Of a stretch of DNA of 64,000 nucleotides, positions 1-11,829 are shown piece by piece (position 1 is the stretch's first letter; each line of letters opens with the position of its first letter). The position numbers and the translations under genes are program-made. The DNA comes from Juglans regia (taxonomy: Eukaryota; Streptophyta; Magnoliopsida; Fagales; Juglandaceae). Where the stretch lies: contig NC_049907.1 in the NCBI RefSeq assembly GCF_001411555.2, positions 10,472,622-10,536,621 of the forward strand. Direction: 5' to 3'. A model generated the notes under the pieces. That model did no database searches, was not told the DNA's origin, and was given only the letters and a program-made list of their open reading frames with translations.

Positions 1-160
1 AATGTTCGAACGTAAATTTCCCATACGTTGGAACGTAAAAAAAATATCATCTGTCTTTAATGACGGTTTCCAAAAATTGTCACAGAAAATACCTTTTAGT
101 GACGGTTTTGGGACTGTCACAATTTCCCAACTGTCACTAAAAAGTAATTGTGTTGTAGTG
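1..160. mobile_element. 3' terminus of a CACTA-like DNA transposon (partial)
   Basis: The stretch ends in TTGTGTTGTAGTG, the reverse complement of a terminus beginning CACTACAACAC, as in plant CACTA (En/Spm) elements. Inside it are subterminal repeats of a motif close to TGACGGTTTTGGGACTGTCAC, in both orientations. The rest of the element lies left of the window, so no transposase or target duplication can be checked. Confidence 0.55.
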
Positions 161-385
161 TGGTACTTTGTTTTTTTTTTTTTGGAGGCTGGCCTAATTA
201 GTTGTATCACTCTTGATGAGATAATAGCAGTACAATAGGTAATAAAAGTATACTTAATGGGTAATATATCCATACATATGGAGTGCAAGGTGATATGGTC
301 ATAGATATTTTTCAGTGCAAGCTGGGGATTGGTTGAGCTGAAATAATAGCATAGGTCTGCATATCAAGGAATTTGACAAGCAAAT

Positions 386-431
<46 letters not shown>

Positions 432-1686
432 GAATAACAAACTCAAATATATCTTTAGCTATATCAAAGTGTTTGAAACTACAAGTGTCATCCCCAGAAC
501 ATGCTGGAAGATCTGATTCTTAAGTCCTCAAGTACTTGAGCAATAAATACTTAGAAGTGAAAGTAGAAGAAATATACGTATGTATTCTGCTTTCCTTTCT
601 TGCAACCAGTACTTAAGAATGCACAAAAAGAAGTACATATCAATCAAAACTTAAAAACATTACATCAATGAGAAAATATTGAGTGACCAAGTGTTGAAAT
701 TACTCCATGTGTCATCTAAAGAGAGATCAACTAACCACTTGAGAAGTAAAGTAGCATTAGTATATTCTTTATGAACTAAAAAAAGAATAACTTGATTCAT
801 GAAGAGTATACAGAAATTAGCTCAACCCTATCACCAGTCACTTTCTCAAGTTAGTCTTCTTCTTCAAATCCTATAATTTTGATAGGGATCTAAATCCCTA
901 TCTAGCTTCCCGTTTGAATTTTCTTAACAGCTTCAAATGCTCATAAATATTGTAAAAGCCACTAATTTATATGTATTTTATCTCCCACTTCAAACCTTAA
1001 GAATGTTAGAAGATCTCATCATGAATTCTGCAAGTAAATCACCAAGAAAGAGTGATTAACAATTTCACAACAAAATGAATCCATTTTAATATTTGACAGG
1101 AAGTAGTGTATGTTTGATAACTATAAAACTAGCGTGCTAGGACCTTTGACATCCCTGAAGCTTTGAAGTTGACCAAGGTTTCTGCCATGCTCAGTTAGAG
1201 TACACGACTCCTAGAAACTAAATAACTAATGTGCCCAGTTAGCCTACCCTCATAATATGTCCTATTCGCACAGGAGAGTTAAGCACTTCATTCAAATCTG
1301 TTCATCTGTTTATTTAACTTTTTTGGTTGACTATTTCCTGATTGAACGTAGTTTTGCAATTTTCACCAAGTGTGAGATTTTCTGTGCTTTTTTATGTGGT
1401 TAATGTAGAAGGAAATTGTACCATATATATGTACCTCCATCCTCTGTATCAGCCCTCGAGCAGTCTTTGCGGAAATGATAATGTTCCTGGTAGATGGATC
1501 AATAAATCCTTCTTCCACCCCTTTGTCAAACAATCCAAGCAAGCAATCATAATAGCCATCTATATTCAAGAGACCCACCTGTGTTTGCAGCCAAATTATG
1601 CTTGAGTGTGATGACGGCCTTAATAGTACAACTTTTTGAGCTTTGTTTTTTAAAAACTAATAAGGAAATATATATATATATTTATA
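161..1686. other. Non-coding AT-rich DNA
   Basis: I see no supported gene here. The only distinct feature is a (TA)n microsatellite near 387-426. Short open frames around 1342-1605 overlap on both strands and resemble no family I recognise. Confidence 0.5.
387..426. repeat. (TA)n microsatellite
   Basis: An uninterrupted run of about 20 TA dinucleotides. Confidence 0.95.
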
Positions 1687-1928
1687 GGGAAATGCTTTGG
1701 GTCCCGAATTCGGGACCCAAAGTGTGTCCCGAATGTTTTTTTTTTTTTTTTTTGTACTGAATGATTAAAAAAATATTTTTTAATGATGTTGTGATTTTTT
1801 TATTTTTTTAAAAAATATTTATGATGATTAAAAAAATACATTAAAAAAAAAAAGAAAAAAACAAAAAAATTAAATAGCCTATTCGGGACACAAAATGGGT
1901 CCCGAATTCGGGACCCATAGCAGTGCCC
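1687..1928. mobile_element. MITE with palindromic terminal inverted repeats
   Basis: Both ends carry a near-matching inverted repeat of about 48 bp. Each copy contains the perfect palindrome GGGTCCCGAATTCGGGACCC next to GTGTCCCGAAT. The centre is A/T-rich spacer, giving about 242 bp in all with no coding capacity. Flanks are TTATA and TTAAA, so a short TA-rich target duplication is possible but not clear; the superfamily is undetermined. Confidence 0.75.
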
Positions 1929-3609
1929 TTAAACTTGGAACCCATTTTCATTGAACGAGAGCGATTGCTGTGACACTATGTATAAACTACTTTTTTCAAA
2001 GAAAAGATTAGGGTAATTAAGGGCCTAAAATGGGTGTTAAGTCTGATTCATTGCCATCTCTGTCGTATTTGGACAGCTGTCAAGCTCGAGGGCCAGATGT
2101 GGCTAATAACCACAAATAGTAAACATCAGGAATTGTTTGATGTACTTTGAACTCTAACAGGTGGGTTTAAACCTATCTATAGATCCTTCTTTCCTTATGA
2201 TTTTCCACACAAATACACAAGATGTGAGAAATGTAAGGTGAAACTCACTGCATAAATTCTAGACAGAAGCAAAAATTCAAGGAAAAGCAAAACATGGTTG
2301 CTGTTTGTGTGCATAGCTTGAACCCGAGAATAAAATAGGAGATTTTTGAACTTACCAACTGAGATGGTGTCTTAGAGATCTCCCAAGTATTTACTTAACA
2401 TGTGTTTTAGATTTTGTCTTTAAACAATAGATGAGATACGACAAAATAATGCATCCTAACAAACAAAAAAAGATCCAACTATATATGAAACTATATATTT
2501 TAGAGTTATACCACCTAGCTAATTAATTTCATGTGGTACTGCTGATCATGAATTATAGAAAGAAACCATGCATATATAATTAGTATCATCCAAAATAAAT
2601 GTGTAAGGTTTTGCACAAGTGGGAAACACAAAACCAATAACAAGTGTCACCAAGGTGGTGCTCCCAATCATCACACCAACTTCAGCTATGCCTGCAAGAA
2701 CAAACTAAATTTCATTAGCAGAATTTCATGACACCAACTTCAACTTCAGCCATACCAACACATGACAACATAACATTAGGTGCTCACAATCATAACACCA
2801 ACTTCAACACAGACTCATAAATTTACTCTGTTTCTCACATCAAACTTGAAACAACAAACGACAAACAAATAAATATAAATGACAAACTTGCAAAAAAAAT
2901 AAATAAAAAAGCACAAACTCATCGACCCAAAAAAGCAAACAAACAAATACAAATGACAAACTTAAACATTTCAAACTAAAAATTGGAAATAAGCATGATT
3001 TATGGGTAGACATAGCATAAAAACAGCAAGCAAAACAAATAACAAAATGAATTATAAAGTCCAAATCAATTTCAACCAAAAGTTCTCAAAACCCAAATTC
3101 TTCGGTCAAACACCTTGTATATACTGACAATATTCATTTTAAGGGCTTGTTAGCATCCACGAAATAATTGTGCATTTGGCACCATAAATAAACTGTATAA
3201 ACATTGACAAAGTACCTGTTTTGTGCAGAGTAGGTTAGCACATTTCCATTAACATCATCAAACTCGGGCCATTTCTAAGACTTGGACTCAAATAGAGCAA
3301 AACCAAATTCTGGTTTTTCCCCTGTATGTACCTAGCCATTTAACATGGGAAATATCAAGATAAAGGATGCCCCGCACAAAACATAGGAAAAATCTCTAAA
3401 ACCCATGGACTACACAAATAAAATTCATTTCACAGAAATTTCATGGGAGTGGAAATTACCTTGAAGTGAATGTGGCTGTGTTCGTGAGAAGCAGTGAAGG
3501 AGAAGGGCCTTACCACCGATCGGCAACTCAGAACTCCAACAACGAACACAAACGCACATCAGCAAACCCACAAAAAATCTACAATGGAGAGAGAGAGAGG
3601 GTCTACTGT

Positions 3610-3655
<46 letters not shown>

Positions 3656-3784
3656 AAATAGCTGTAGGTTTTTTGCACACTGTGCGAGAGACGAAGACGA
3701 ATTGGAGAGAAAGGGAGGAGCGGCTGGTGGGAAATGAACAAGGGCAAAAGGCGGGTGAATTAAATTTTGGAAGAGTTTCTCAAT
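1929..3784. other. Non-coding DNA with a (GA)n microsatellite at 3585-3657
   Basis: No gene is supported. The open frames across 3466-3786 depend on the interrupted GA repeat, which is open in several frames on both strands. Confidence 0.5.
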
Positions 3785-4169
3785 GAGTAATTATTGCCGC
3801 AAAAAATAAATTTTCGCCACTTAAGATGTGAAACTCATGCAGCGATTAAGAAAATGGTTGTAAATTCTGTCATTTGCGGCGACTAAACTTCGCCGGAAAG
3901 AGCCTCATAAATTTTCGTACAAGACTTACGAATTTTACGGCGAATATTTTCGCCGCTATAGTAAAAACATTTTTGAGACGAAAAAAGTCGCCACAATAGT
4001 TTAAAAAATCGCTGCAATAAATGAACCGTGACTTCCACTTCAAAATCTCGTATGAATTATGTTGGAATTCAGCGGCGAATTAAAAATCGCAACAAATAAG
4101 GATTATTTGCTGCGATTTTTTTTTGCAGCGATCTAAAAATCGTTAGAAAATATCTAATTTCTTGTAGTG
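3785..4169. mobile_element. Second CACTA-like transposon end
   Basis: The stretch ends TTTCTTGTAGTG at 4158-4169, the complement of the widespread plant CACTA terminus CACTACAAGAAA. The preceding 380 bp are dense in short CG-containing subterminal motifs (variants of GCCGC, GCGAAT and GCAGCGAT) in both orientations. I did not find the matching 5' terminus to the left in this window, so the element is truncated or unrecognised on that side. Confidence 0.55.
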
Positions 4170-4566
4170 ATATAGGTACATAAGACTCATCATATTTGAT
4201 GACCATAAAGATGTTCTTGAAAAACTAAAATGAACATTATTGAGAAAAAAAAAAAAAAGCAACTTAAAAAATTAAAAAAAAAAACACTTAAAAAAACCAA
4301 AAGTATTCTTTATAAAGAATACCCAAAAGTCTTCCTGTATTGGATTCGTTTATATTTCCATGCTTTTAATGGTTTTTCTTGTCAATAAGTGCTATCGAAA
4401 TTAATGACAGGATGCATAATTGAACTAAAAGCTCTTTTTTAAAGGACAATCAAATAAGGATATATATGCCAATGCAGTCACGATCAACATTAAAGAATCA
4501 AATATAATTAGGGCCAGGGGTAGGTTTTATATACGAAAAGTGTTAAGAGTAGAAATAAAAGGGGAC

Positions 4567-7054
4567 AGGGTGTAGAACCGGATACAGATCTGAATAATTG
4601 GCCATAATCAAATCTATATCTGGGTTTATAATCGGATCCGTATCCAGATTTTATAAACGTCAGAGTTATAGTACGTCTGGCTAAATCCAAAAATAATCCA
4701 GACAATAACCGAATGCGGACCCAAATATCTGGATAGTAACTGGATATTTAGTTTTTTTTTTTTTTTTAACCTTTTTTTGGATGCAAATCTAGATATCCAG
4801 GTTATAACCAGATATTCGGATTTATTAATACTTTTTTTAGTTCTGCTTATTTTTTTTTTTTAAAAAGACTTTTTAAAATGTTTTTATATCACTTTTTTTA
4901 ACAAAAACTTCGGGTATCATGTTTAATACCCAGATGTTTTTAAAAAAAACATTTTAAACAATTTTTAGAAGGTCTTTTTTAAAAAGAAAAAAATTATGTT
5001 TATTGATTTTTTTATACAAAATAAATAATAATACATCAACACACATAATCCTTTCATACTACATATTACATTATTGTTTACATCACAATGTAAAAACTCA
5101 ATTTATAAAGAACAAAATAAATAATAATACATCACAACTAATCGGACTAATACAATGCATAATACTAGATATTACATATGTACTGAATCTTCAAAATATG
5201 CAGATCAAGTAGCTAACTGCGCATGGTCTGATCTTCTATGCTTCCCCGCTCGTTGCATGCATGCATGTATGAAAATCCGAAGCATCGGCTTGTTGCGGCC
5301 TGTATTATTGAATAGTACTTTGGCTCATGTAGATGTTACACCAAAATTTGTAGACAACCCAAACTGCATCTTACTCTATATATTAAGTTATTAACAAAAC
5401 TATATATAATGTTTTAGAAAATCTCACTCTGTAAAAACACCATCTTTCCTTATAGAATAGAACGTCCGAAAAAGGACCCAAGTAGTCTACCCAAATCATT
5501 TGGAAAAAACTAAACAACCATGCACTGCAATTTAAAACCATAAAAAAAAGAGCAAAATATACACTGCACAAGACTTACCTCTGGCATGACCCATCAACAA
5601 GAAAGCTATGACTTACGGGAGCACAAAAGATGTACCAACAGAAATTAATTCTGACTACAGAAATAAAATATATGATGTACTTTTGTCCACTTGTCCTACA
5701 AAAACCATAGGAAAGGAAAATTAATGCCACTTGTCCTACAAAGAAATGCTTTTCATAATTTCATGAATTTGTCATGTTTTTGAATTCCTACCGATGTATA
5801 CAGAACAGTCTTGCCATTCCTATAACAGTCTTCCAAGACCTTAAGAATCCAAGCCCTTTGCCAAATCTCATACGGAAGCGCCAAAAGTTGTGCATCCTTT
5901 ATTTTCATTAGTATAAAAGTCTTTTTTGTATTTTTCAGTAACACTCAGCATTAAATATGTGAAGTTTCATCTAGTATGAACATCTAGACACTATTTTTTC
6001 ACTCAATATTCAGCTCATTTGTACATATTTTAAACATATCAAGTCTTGTCAGTGAAAACCTCACAAATCTTATTATCTCTCTAATATTATTTACTGCATC
6101 ATGTATATTTTTTAAACCAACACTTACAATGACATTTAAAATATGTACAGCACATCACATATGTATAAACTCGTCTCTAAAAATTGTGAACTCTTTATCT
6201 TTTATGTTCCTCCTCACATGATTAATAGCGATATCATTAGAGGAGGCATTATCTATAGTGATCATACAAAAGTGGTCAATCTCCTAATCCATCGTGCAGG
6301 AATCTAACATCCAAGCAATGGTCTCACCTTTATGATTAGGAATATAGCAAAATATTATAATTTTCTTGTTCAATACCCAATTTCAATCAATATAATGACA
6401 AGTAACACATATAATTTATATTTTGCACCGATATCTATATATCGGTGATCAAACAAACTCTTTGACCGCTCAACAATATCTTCAACTTTTGCTCCTCCTC
6501 ATTGTATAAACCAATACACTCCTTTTGAAAGGTGACTCGGTACTAATTAAAAATCTCTATACACCCATTATTTACATACAAAACCCATCACTCATAATCC
6601 GACTGGAACTCACATTCAAAACTAATACAAAGGAGGGAAGGAGAGAGAGGTAAAACTGATGTGGATACGTAACGGGCAGCGACCTCTTATTGGTGACAAC
6701 GGATCAAGTGCTAGGGTTTCGAGGCGACGAAGAGAGTAGAGAGTTGAGAGAGGGGACTTAGCGACGGGGACTTCAGTGTGTGTAGGGCATGGGAAAGCTA
6801 GGGAGTTAATAAGGAAAACAAAACGACATCTTTTTTCTTAGTGAAAACAATGTCATTTTTTCACTAAAATGATTCCTTTAAAAAAAAAAGGACCCCTGGG
6901 TCAATAGCTGGATCTATAACTGGGTCTATACCGGATTTGGTATGGTATTAACTGTCTAGGTCCAGTCCAGACGGATAACTGCCTAAATTCACCCAAATTT
7001 TTGAGTTTCAGACCGAACCAAAAAAAAAAATCTAGCAGGCTAGCTCTACACCCT
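4567..7054 (-). mobile_element. Degenerate hAT element (RICESLEEPER-like transposase relic)
   Basis: The termini form an inverted repeat, AGGGTGTAGA at 4567 and TCTACACCCT ending at 7054. Subterminal sequence at both ends repeats GGAT/CCAGATAT-type motifs. On the minus strand near 6060-6310 a frame reads through TIDNASSND, DEFIHM, a stop, CAVHILNVIVSVGLK and NNIREIIRF. This is the second catalytic Asp and following segment of plant zf-BED/RICESLEEPER hAT transposases. The rest of the coding region is too decayed to read. I could not find a convincing 8-bp target duplication. The element resembles the better preserved hAT at 22457-26989 in domain and architecture. Confidence 0.65.
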
Positions 7055-7918
7055 AGATACAACCTTTTTTAGAAAAAGAAGAAAGGTTTATTTATAGATT
7101 TGCATTATCGCAGCGCACTACGTCACCATGTAATTAAAGTATTTACTCCAATCATTTGCTTGATGTTTTCTGTTTTGATAATTTGCTGAGTGCATAGAGT
7201 ATTAAGTGGATTAGTAATACAAAATTATAACATTTACGGGAAACGACTTTTGAAAATCAACAAATCAAACATTTTTGGACCCTACAATAAAGTAGCAATC
7301 GAGATTCATAGAACTATAGAAAAAGAAAAGTTCATCAACAAGAAAAATAAAAACTTTGAAGATATCCATCAAGAATGAAAGAGATAAATAAAATAAGAGA
7401 AATAAACGCCACAATTTCAATATACCTACAGGAGGAATAATTCAATGCTTTCACTCTTAATTTTTTAATATACCAATAGTCATATGGATATATGTGTTAA
7501 ATATTTTAACATGAACATTAATAATTAGATATTCGATCTTCTATAATCCATGTTAATAAAATTATAACAGTTAAAAGACGTACATTTTTCCATTACAGTT
7601 CGATAAAAAATCTTACATGACTATAAAAGAATTATCACCTTGATAACTTTGCCTCTAAGTGTCTCCTGATAACTAAAAGCACCATAATATTGTAATTGAG
7701 AGCTCTTTAACCCCTCGGTACTATTTATAGAGTTCTGATAATCATGAAATCTAGAGACTCTATGTCCCACTGTGAGTAAATATAGAGTTATTCTTGTGAT
7801 TCTTGTGATCTCACTATGACTCATTAATTAAGTGATAATATTTGAACTAGTATAAACCTATTAAGATATGGGTATATGGGACAGAATTTTAATAAAACTC
7901 TTACAATATTTATATATT

Positions 7919-7928
<10 letters not shown>
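7055..7928. other. Non-coding AT-rich DNA
   Basis: Nothing recognised. Short frames at 7190-7378 and 7621-7824 have no motifs and low-complexity composition. Confidence 0.5.

Positions 7929-7962
<34 letters not shown>
7929..7962. repeat. (AT)n microsatellite
   Basis: A simple AT dinucleotide run immediately left of a hairpin MITE. Confidence 0.95.
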
Positions 7963-7965
<3 letters not shown>

Positions 7966-7980
7966 AATAGAAATTGATGG

Positions 7981-8260
7981 TGATAAGAGTCAAGACCGAA
8001 CGAGAGGGGCCCTTTCCCCTAAAAAAAAATAGCATAAATAATTTCATTATAATAAGTTTATATTTCATATACATTTTATTTTTTGGATTCAATATTTTTT
8101 AGATTCATATAAGTTTATATATAGTATGCAAGAAATATTGAATCTAAAAAAATAAAATGTATATGAAATATAAACTTATTATAATAAAAACATTTATGCT
8201 ATTATTTTTAAATAATTAATAGGGGAAAGGGGCCCTCTCGTTCGGTCTTATCACTTATCA
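7981..8260. mobile_element. Foldback MITE, almost fully palindromic (280 bp)
   Basis: The left arm starting TGATAAGAGTCAAGACCGAA pairs with the right arm ending TTCGGTCTTATCACTTATCA. The complementarity continues inward through the GGGGCCC block and a long AT-rich stem to a small loop near 8120. There is no coding potential. If transcribed, the sequence would form one long hairpin, a typical source of small RNAs. Confidence 0.8.
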
Positions 8261-8723
8261 ATTTATATTCTTCTTTTTCGGTAAGTTAATTCTAATTATT
8301 ATTTTTTGGATAAATTTCTTTCTTCTTCTTCTCACTATTGCTAGTTTTGTTGCTTTCTGGGTTAAAGTAGTCAGATGATCGAAGCTGGAAGATGGCACAT
8401 CCATAGGCCTACCAGCTTCTCGGGTGTCTTTATTTTAACCGACAGGATTCAATGAATCATTGCTCTCCTTTTCTATAAAGTTTGACAGTATGTGATAGAA
8501 AAACGTATTCTTATCTCAAAATAGTAAATACATCAGTGCGAAGTAAGCTGTTTAAATAATAAGTGATTTTTTATGAAAATTAAAAATTAAATAATATATT
8601 ATTAGAATATTATTTTTTAATAATATTATTATTTTAAAATTAAAAAAAAATAAATTATTTATTATATTTTATGTATAAATTTAAAAAGTTATAATAATAA
8701 AATAAAATGATAATATCCAAATG

Positions 8724-9121
8724 GACAATGCTACTTGCTCCGCTGGGGGCTCCCGTTAGGCCGGTAGCATTTTTTTATTTAGTTTATTTAATTTTTTTAT
8801 ATATAGATATTTTTAATAATTTAAAATATTTTAAAAAATAAAATAAAAATTATAATATTATTAAAAAATACTTTCTTAATCATAAAATAGAATAAAAAAT
8901 AATATTTATTCTACTTCATGGTTAAGGAAATATTTTTTAATGATTTTTTTTTTTACTTTCTGATTAAGGAAGTGTTTTTTAATGATATTTTAAATTTATT
9001 TTATTTTTTAAAAATATTTAAAAGTGTAAAAAAATCAATATAAAAAATAAATTAAAAAAATACACATAGAAAAGTATATGTTAAGCCCAACCGGAGCCTC
9101 CAATGAGACTGTAGCATATCC
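8724..9121. mobile_element. MITE with degenerate terminal inverted repeats
   Basis: The left end (GGACAATGCTAC, then a GC-rich block to about 8770) is roughly complementary to the right end (GTTAAGCCCAACCGGAGCCT to GTAGCATATCC). The interior is A/T homopolymer-rich with internal complementarity. Only its right part (from about 8963) is present in the second duplication unit at 35576-35740. Class is uncertain. Confidence 0.55.
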
Positions 9122-9511
9122 ATTTTAAATATTTTTAAAAAATAAAAATATAATAAATTGAGAGGAGTTAAGGAACCAAACGTAAAGAAATAACGAAAAT
9201 ATAATAAATCAATTATATTAATTAATACTAATTGATTTACACAATAAATTAAATAAAATAGAGAATAAATTATATTACCATACATACTAAAATATTACAG
9301 GACGTCAAATAATTACTACTTATCACCAATAATCATCTCCCAATAATACAAATATAATTTCCGAATACTCCATAAACATAAATTCATCAATTTTAACCAA
9401 ACATATATACAATCCTCTACAAGGTATGGTATATGTTATATTATACTACCCTTTTATCCATAATAACAATATATTATATATTTACAGAAATTATTAATAC
9501 ATACATATAAT

Positions 9512-9973
9512 ATGATAGCATATATGTATGGGATCTGGGATCAAGTCTTTCACAAATTAAAAGATCTGTACCATGCGAACTTAATTATGAAATTTGATTT
9601 CAGAACAAATAGCGTTGAAGGTTGGAAAGCGTTGAGCAGCGACAGGCTTGCCAAAAAAGAACTCCGAAAAGATACCCTAGTGTTGACAGGCTTGCCGAAA
9701 AAGAATGTCAAAAAATTACCAAAAAGGTTTCGTTGTGTATGGGAATGGGTCATTCATAGATCAGATGATCTATACCATGCAAACTTAATTTTAAAATTTG
9801 GTTTCAAAACGAGTAGCGTTGAAGGTTGGAAAGCACCAAGAGGCGACAAGCTTGCCAAAAAAGAACGCCTTAAAATTTACCCTAGCGTTGACAAGCTTGC
9901 CAAAAAAAATGTCGTAAAAATTATGAAAAAAGTCTACAGCGAACCTGTGGCTTTGATACCATGTAGAAAATAA
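9512..9973 (+). other. Duplicated 153-codon open frame of unknown nature
   Basis: The frame encodes two imperfect tandem repeats of about 75 residues. Each contains DLYHANLI, then K-F-x-F, then SVEGWKA, then LAKKE. It resembles no family I know. The frame is kept in the second copy at 36133-36594 with only two amino-acid changes, but that copy is so similar overall that this is weak evidence for coding. On the minus strand its end overlaps a TGGTATCAAAGCC primer-binding-site-like sequence (9949-9961). The stretch may therefore be internal sequence of a small non-autonomous LTR element rather than a gene. Confidence 0.3.
9949..9961 (-). promoter_or_regulatory. tRNA-iMet primer-binding-site-like sequence
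   Basis: The minus strand reads TGGTATCAAAGCC, one mismatch from the canonical plant TGGTATCAGAGCC. It follows TTTTCTACA, which would be an LTR end. No matching second LTR was identified, so this may be a remnant or chance. Confidence 0.4.
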
Positions 9974-10072
9974 AATAAAATAAACAAGGTGATGAGGAAG
10001 GGAGAGAGAGACTTTGAGGGATATATCTATGTTATTCTCAATCGTACTTAAATCATTACGTATATTCCTATT

Positions 10073-10247
10073 CAGCAATGCTACATACAGTCGTGAAATG
10101 CACAAATGCCGTGCAGTCGTTTTGAAAAAAGAATGGGGTCCACTATTAAAAAATTAACTTCTTTTCATGTGGGTTCCATATTTATTTATTTTTTTCAAAA
10201 CGACTGCACGATACTTGCGCACTCACGACTGTAAGTATTATTTCTCA
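10073..10247. mobile_element. hAT-type MITE, 175 bp, 8-bp target duplication
   Basis: The element has long inverted arms: AGCAATGCTACATACAGTCG on the left, and the complement of a right arm ending CGACTGTAAGTATT. It is flanked by TTCCTATT at 10065-10072 and 10248-10255. Each inner arm holds a GCAGTCGTTTTGAAAAAA segment. The same family and length occurs at 15026-15200 and at 36694-36868. Confidence 0.85.
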
Positions 10248-10929
10248 TTCCTATTTATAAGAAAATGATCAGGGTAGAGAAAAAATGAAAAATATAATAA
10301 ATCAATAATATTAATTGATTTATGCTATAAACTAAATATGATAGAGAATAAGTCATATCCTTTGTGTTAAGAAACAAACCCATACTTCATATTTATTGCT
10401 TTGTAAGTCAATTGTAAATTCGGTGTTTGTACTTATATAAAAAATGAAGGAAAAAAAAAAAGAGAGATCCTGATTTTTGATTTCTAATTTATAAAAAAAG
10501 AAAAACAGAAAAATAATAAATCTAAAAAAAAAAACTATATATAGATGTCCTTGTCCTTGCTATATTACTATGAGATTGAAATTATCATTTGCCAATTATT
10601 ATTTTAGAGAAAAATTTGACTTAAACAGCCAATTAAAAAAATAAAGAAAAGAAGACTACAAAGTAAAGAAAAGAATCTTATATTGAAATACATAAATTAA
10701 TAAAAACAACGTGATAATAGTGAGCGTGAGATTCGGACACCCATGAAGAAAGTTGCAGAATTTATATATTATAAGATTATATCTAATATTAATCTTAAAA
10801 GAATAAAGAAAAGAAGACTACAAAGTAAAGTCACATCCATGTGGGTAATTAATTAAGAATCTTATATTAAAAATAAATTAGTTTATAAAAACAACGAATA
10901 ATAGAAGCAGGAGGGTGCCACCACAAAGT

Positions 10930-11520
10930 TGAACTCAATGCTGGTAATTGCTTTTGGTGCTCAGTGCTGGTAATTGCTCTAGGGTTATGCTGCACATGGA
11001 AGCTATACTGATTCCCTTTTGCGGAGCAATTCTGAGCACTGGTCGAATATCCAATTGGAGGCGAATAAGTCTGCGAGACGTAGTGGTACGTCACCGAGTT
11101 CCCCAACGATTCAGCAGTTACGAACTGCGATCTAGACGCAAAGAAATCGACGCTAAGAGGAGGGAAGATTTTCTTGAGAGATTTTGGTGGCCAAAGGACC
11201 ACCTTGATCTTCAGAGGATAGGACATCGACGACGAAGCTCGATTGTATTCTTTGATCAGGTTTGCCAGATCTTCGTCGGAGGTGATTGGGAAAAAACTCA
11301 TAGACATAGGTACCGAGTTTTAAACTCGTACCCGGACCAAAATATACCCGGATTTGCAATGTGGTCACTGGCCCATATATGGACCCAGCCGAAAACCGCA
11401 ATTGGAATCCAGTTATCCGGGTTTGATTCGGGCCCAAAAAAAATGGAGTTCGGATGAACAGTCTTAGGCGAGATGAATTCACCTGCAAAAATTACGAACC
11501 GAGTTTGAGGCACTTCACTG
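10930..11520 (-). pseudogene. Captured fragment of a PB1-domain protein gene (copy 1)
   Basis: Minus-strand frame 10867-11307 reads FPITSDEDLANLIKEYNRAS, then LKIKVVLWPPKSLKKIFPP. This matches the C-terminal half of the PB1 (octicosapeptide/Phox/Bem1p) domain and following linker of plant PB1 proteins. The domain's N-terminal half (the basic-lysine side) is missing. The piece lies antisense to CNGC in what was intron 2, inside the remains of a Copia element. A similar copy is at 40224-40625. It is a gene fragment carried by a transposon, not a working gene. Confidence 0.65.
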
Positions 11521-11529
11521 TAAGGAAGG

Positions 11530-11690
11530 CAAAATGGTGATACTGAATAGTTTTAAAAGAAATAATGGATCGATGTGGAAGAAATGTGTCTTGTGTTTGA
11601 ATGACCAGCAATCGCATGTTGCAATTGCATCTTACAACAAAGTGCGAGAATTGCTTTTATGGAATCAAATTCTATATATATCAACTCAAG
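11530..11690 (+). mobile_element. Deleted Copia gag-protease remnant in old intron 2 of CNGC-A
   Basis: This stretch matches the two edges of the Copia fragment in CNGC-B (about 40900 and 41755-41860) with the middle 0.84 kb removed. The join is at a short shared sequence near ATCGATG/ATTGATG. It carries no readable domain by itself. Confidence 0.6.
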
Positions 11691-11829
11691 CTGAAATTAA
11701 ATTTGTGTCAATTGCTCAGTACTGTAAAAGAAGAAACTATACATATATGATATATGTTTAATTATATATATATATATATATAAATCTCTCTCTCTAAGGT
11801 GCAAGTCTTACAATTTTGACGTATTGCAG

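Larger units (their letters stand above)
8963..10927. repeat. Upstream block of duplication unit 1 (matches 35576-37433)
   Basis: By eye this block is about 98-99% identical to 35576-37433 over its first 1.3 kb. It includes the MITE remnant, the duplicated open frame and the 175-bp MITE. Its last 660 bp (10264-10927) also match 32925-33583 almost perfectly. The copy at 36890-37433 lacks about 115 bp present in the other two (roughly 10434-10550). The match ends abruptly at 10927, where CNGC-A lacks its first two exons. Confidence 0.85.

Noticed and set aside
3466..3786. Open frames in both directions, Glu/Arg-rich or Ser/Leu-rich
   Set aside because: Produced by a (GA)n microsatellite.
1..4169. 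One CACTA element spanning from position 1 to 4169
   Set aside because: The two termini are both 3'-type ends of different sequence (TTGTGTTGTAGTG and TTTCTTGTAGTG) in the same orientation, so they belong to separate elements.
10948..11457. Plus-strand frame of 169 codons next to CNGC-A, a possible replacement first exon
   Set aside because: It is antisense to the PB1 fragment, shows no channel-like sequence and is not kept in frame in the copy at 40.4 kb.
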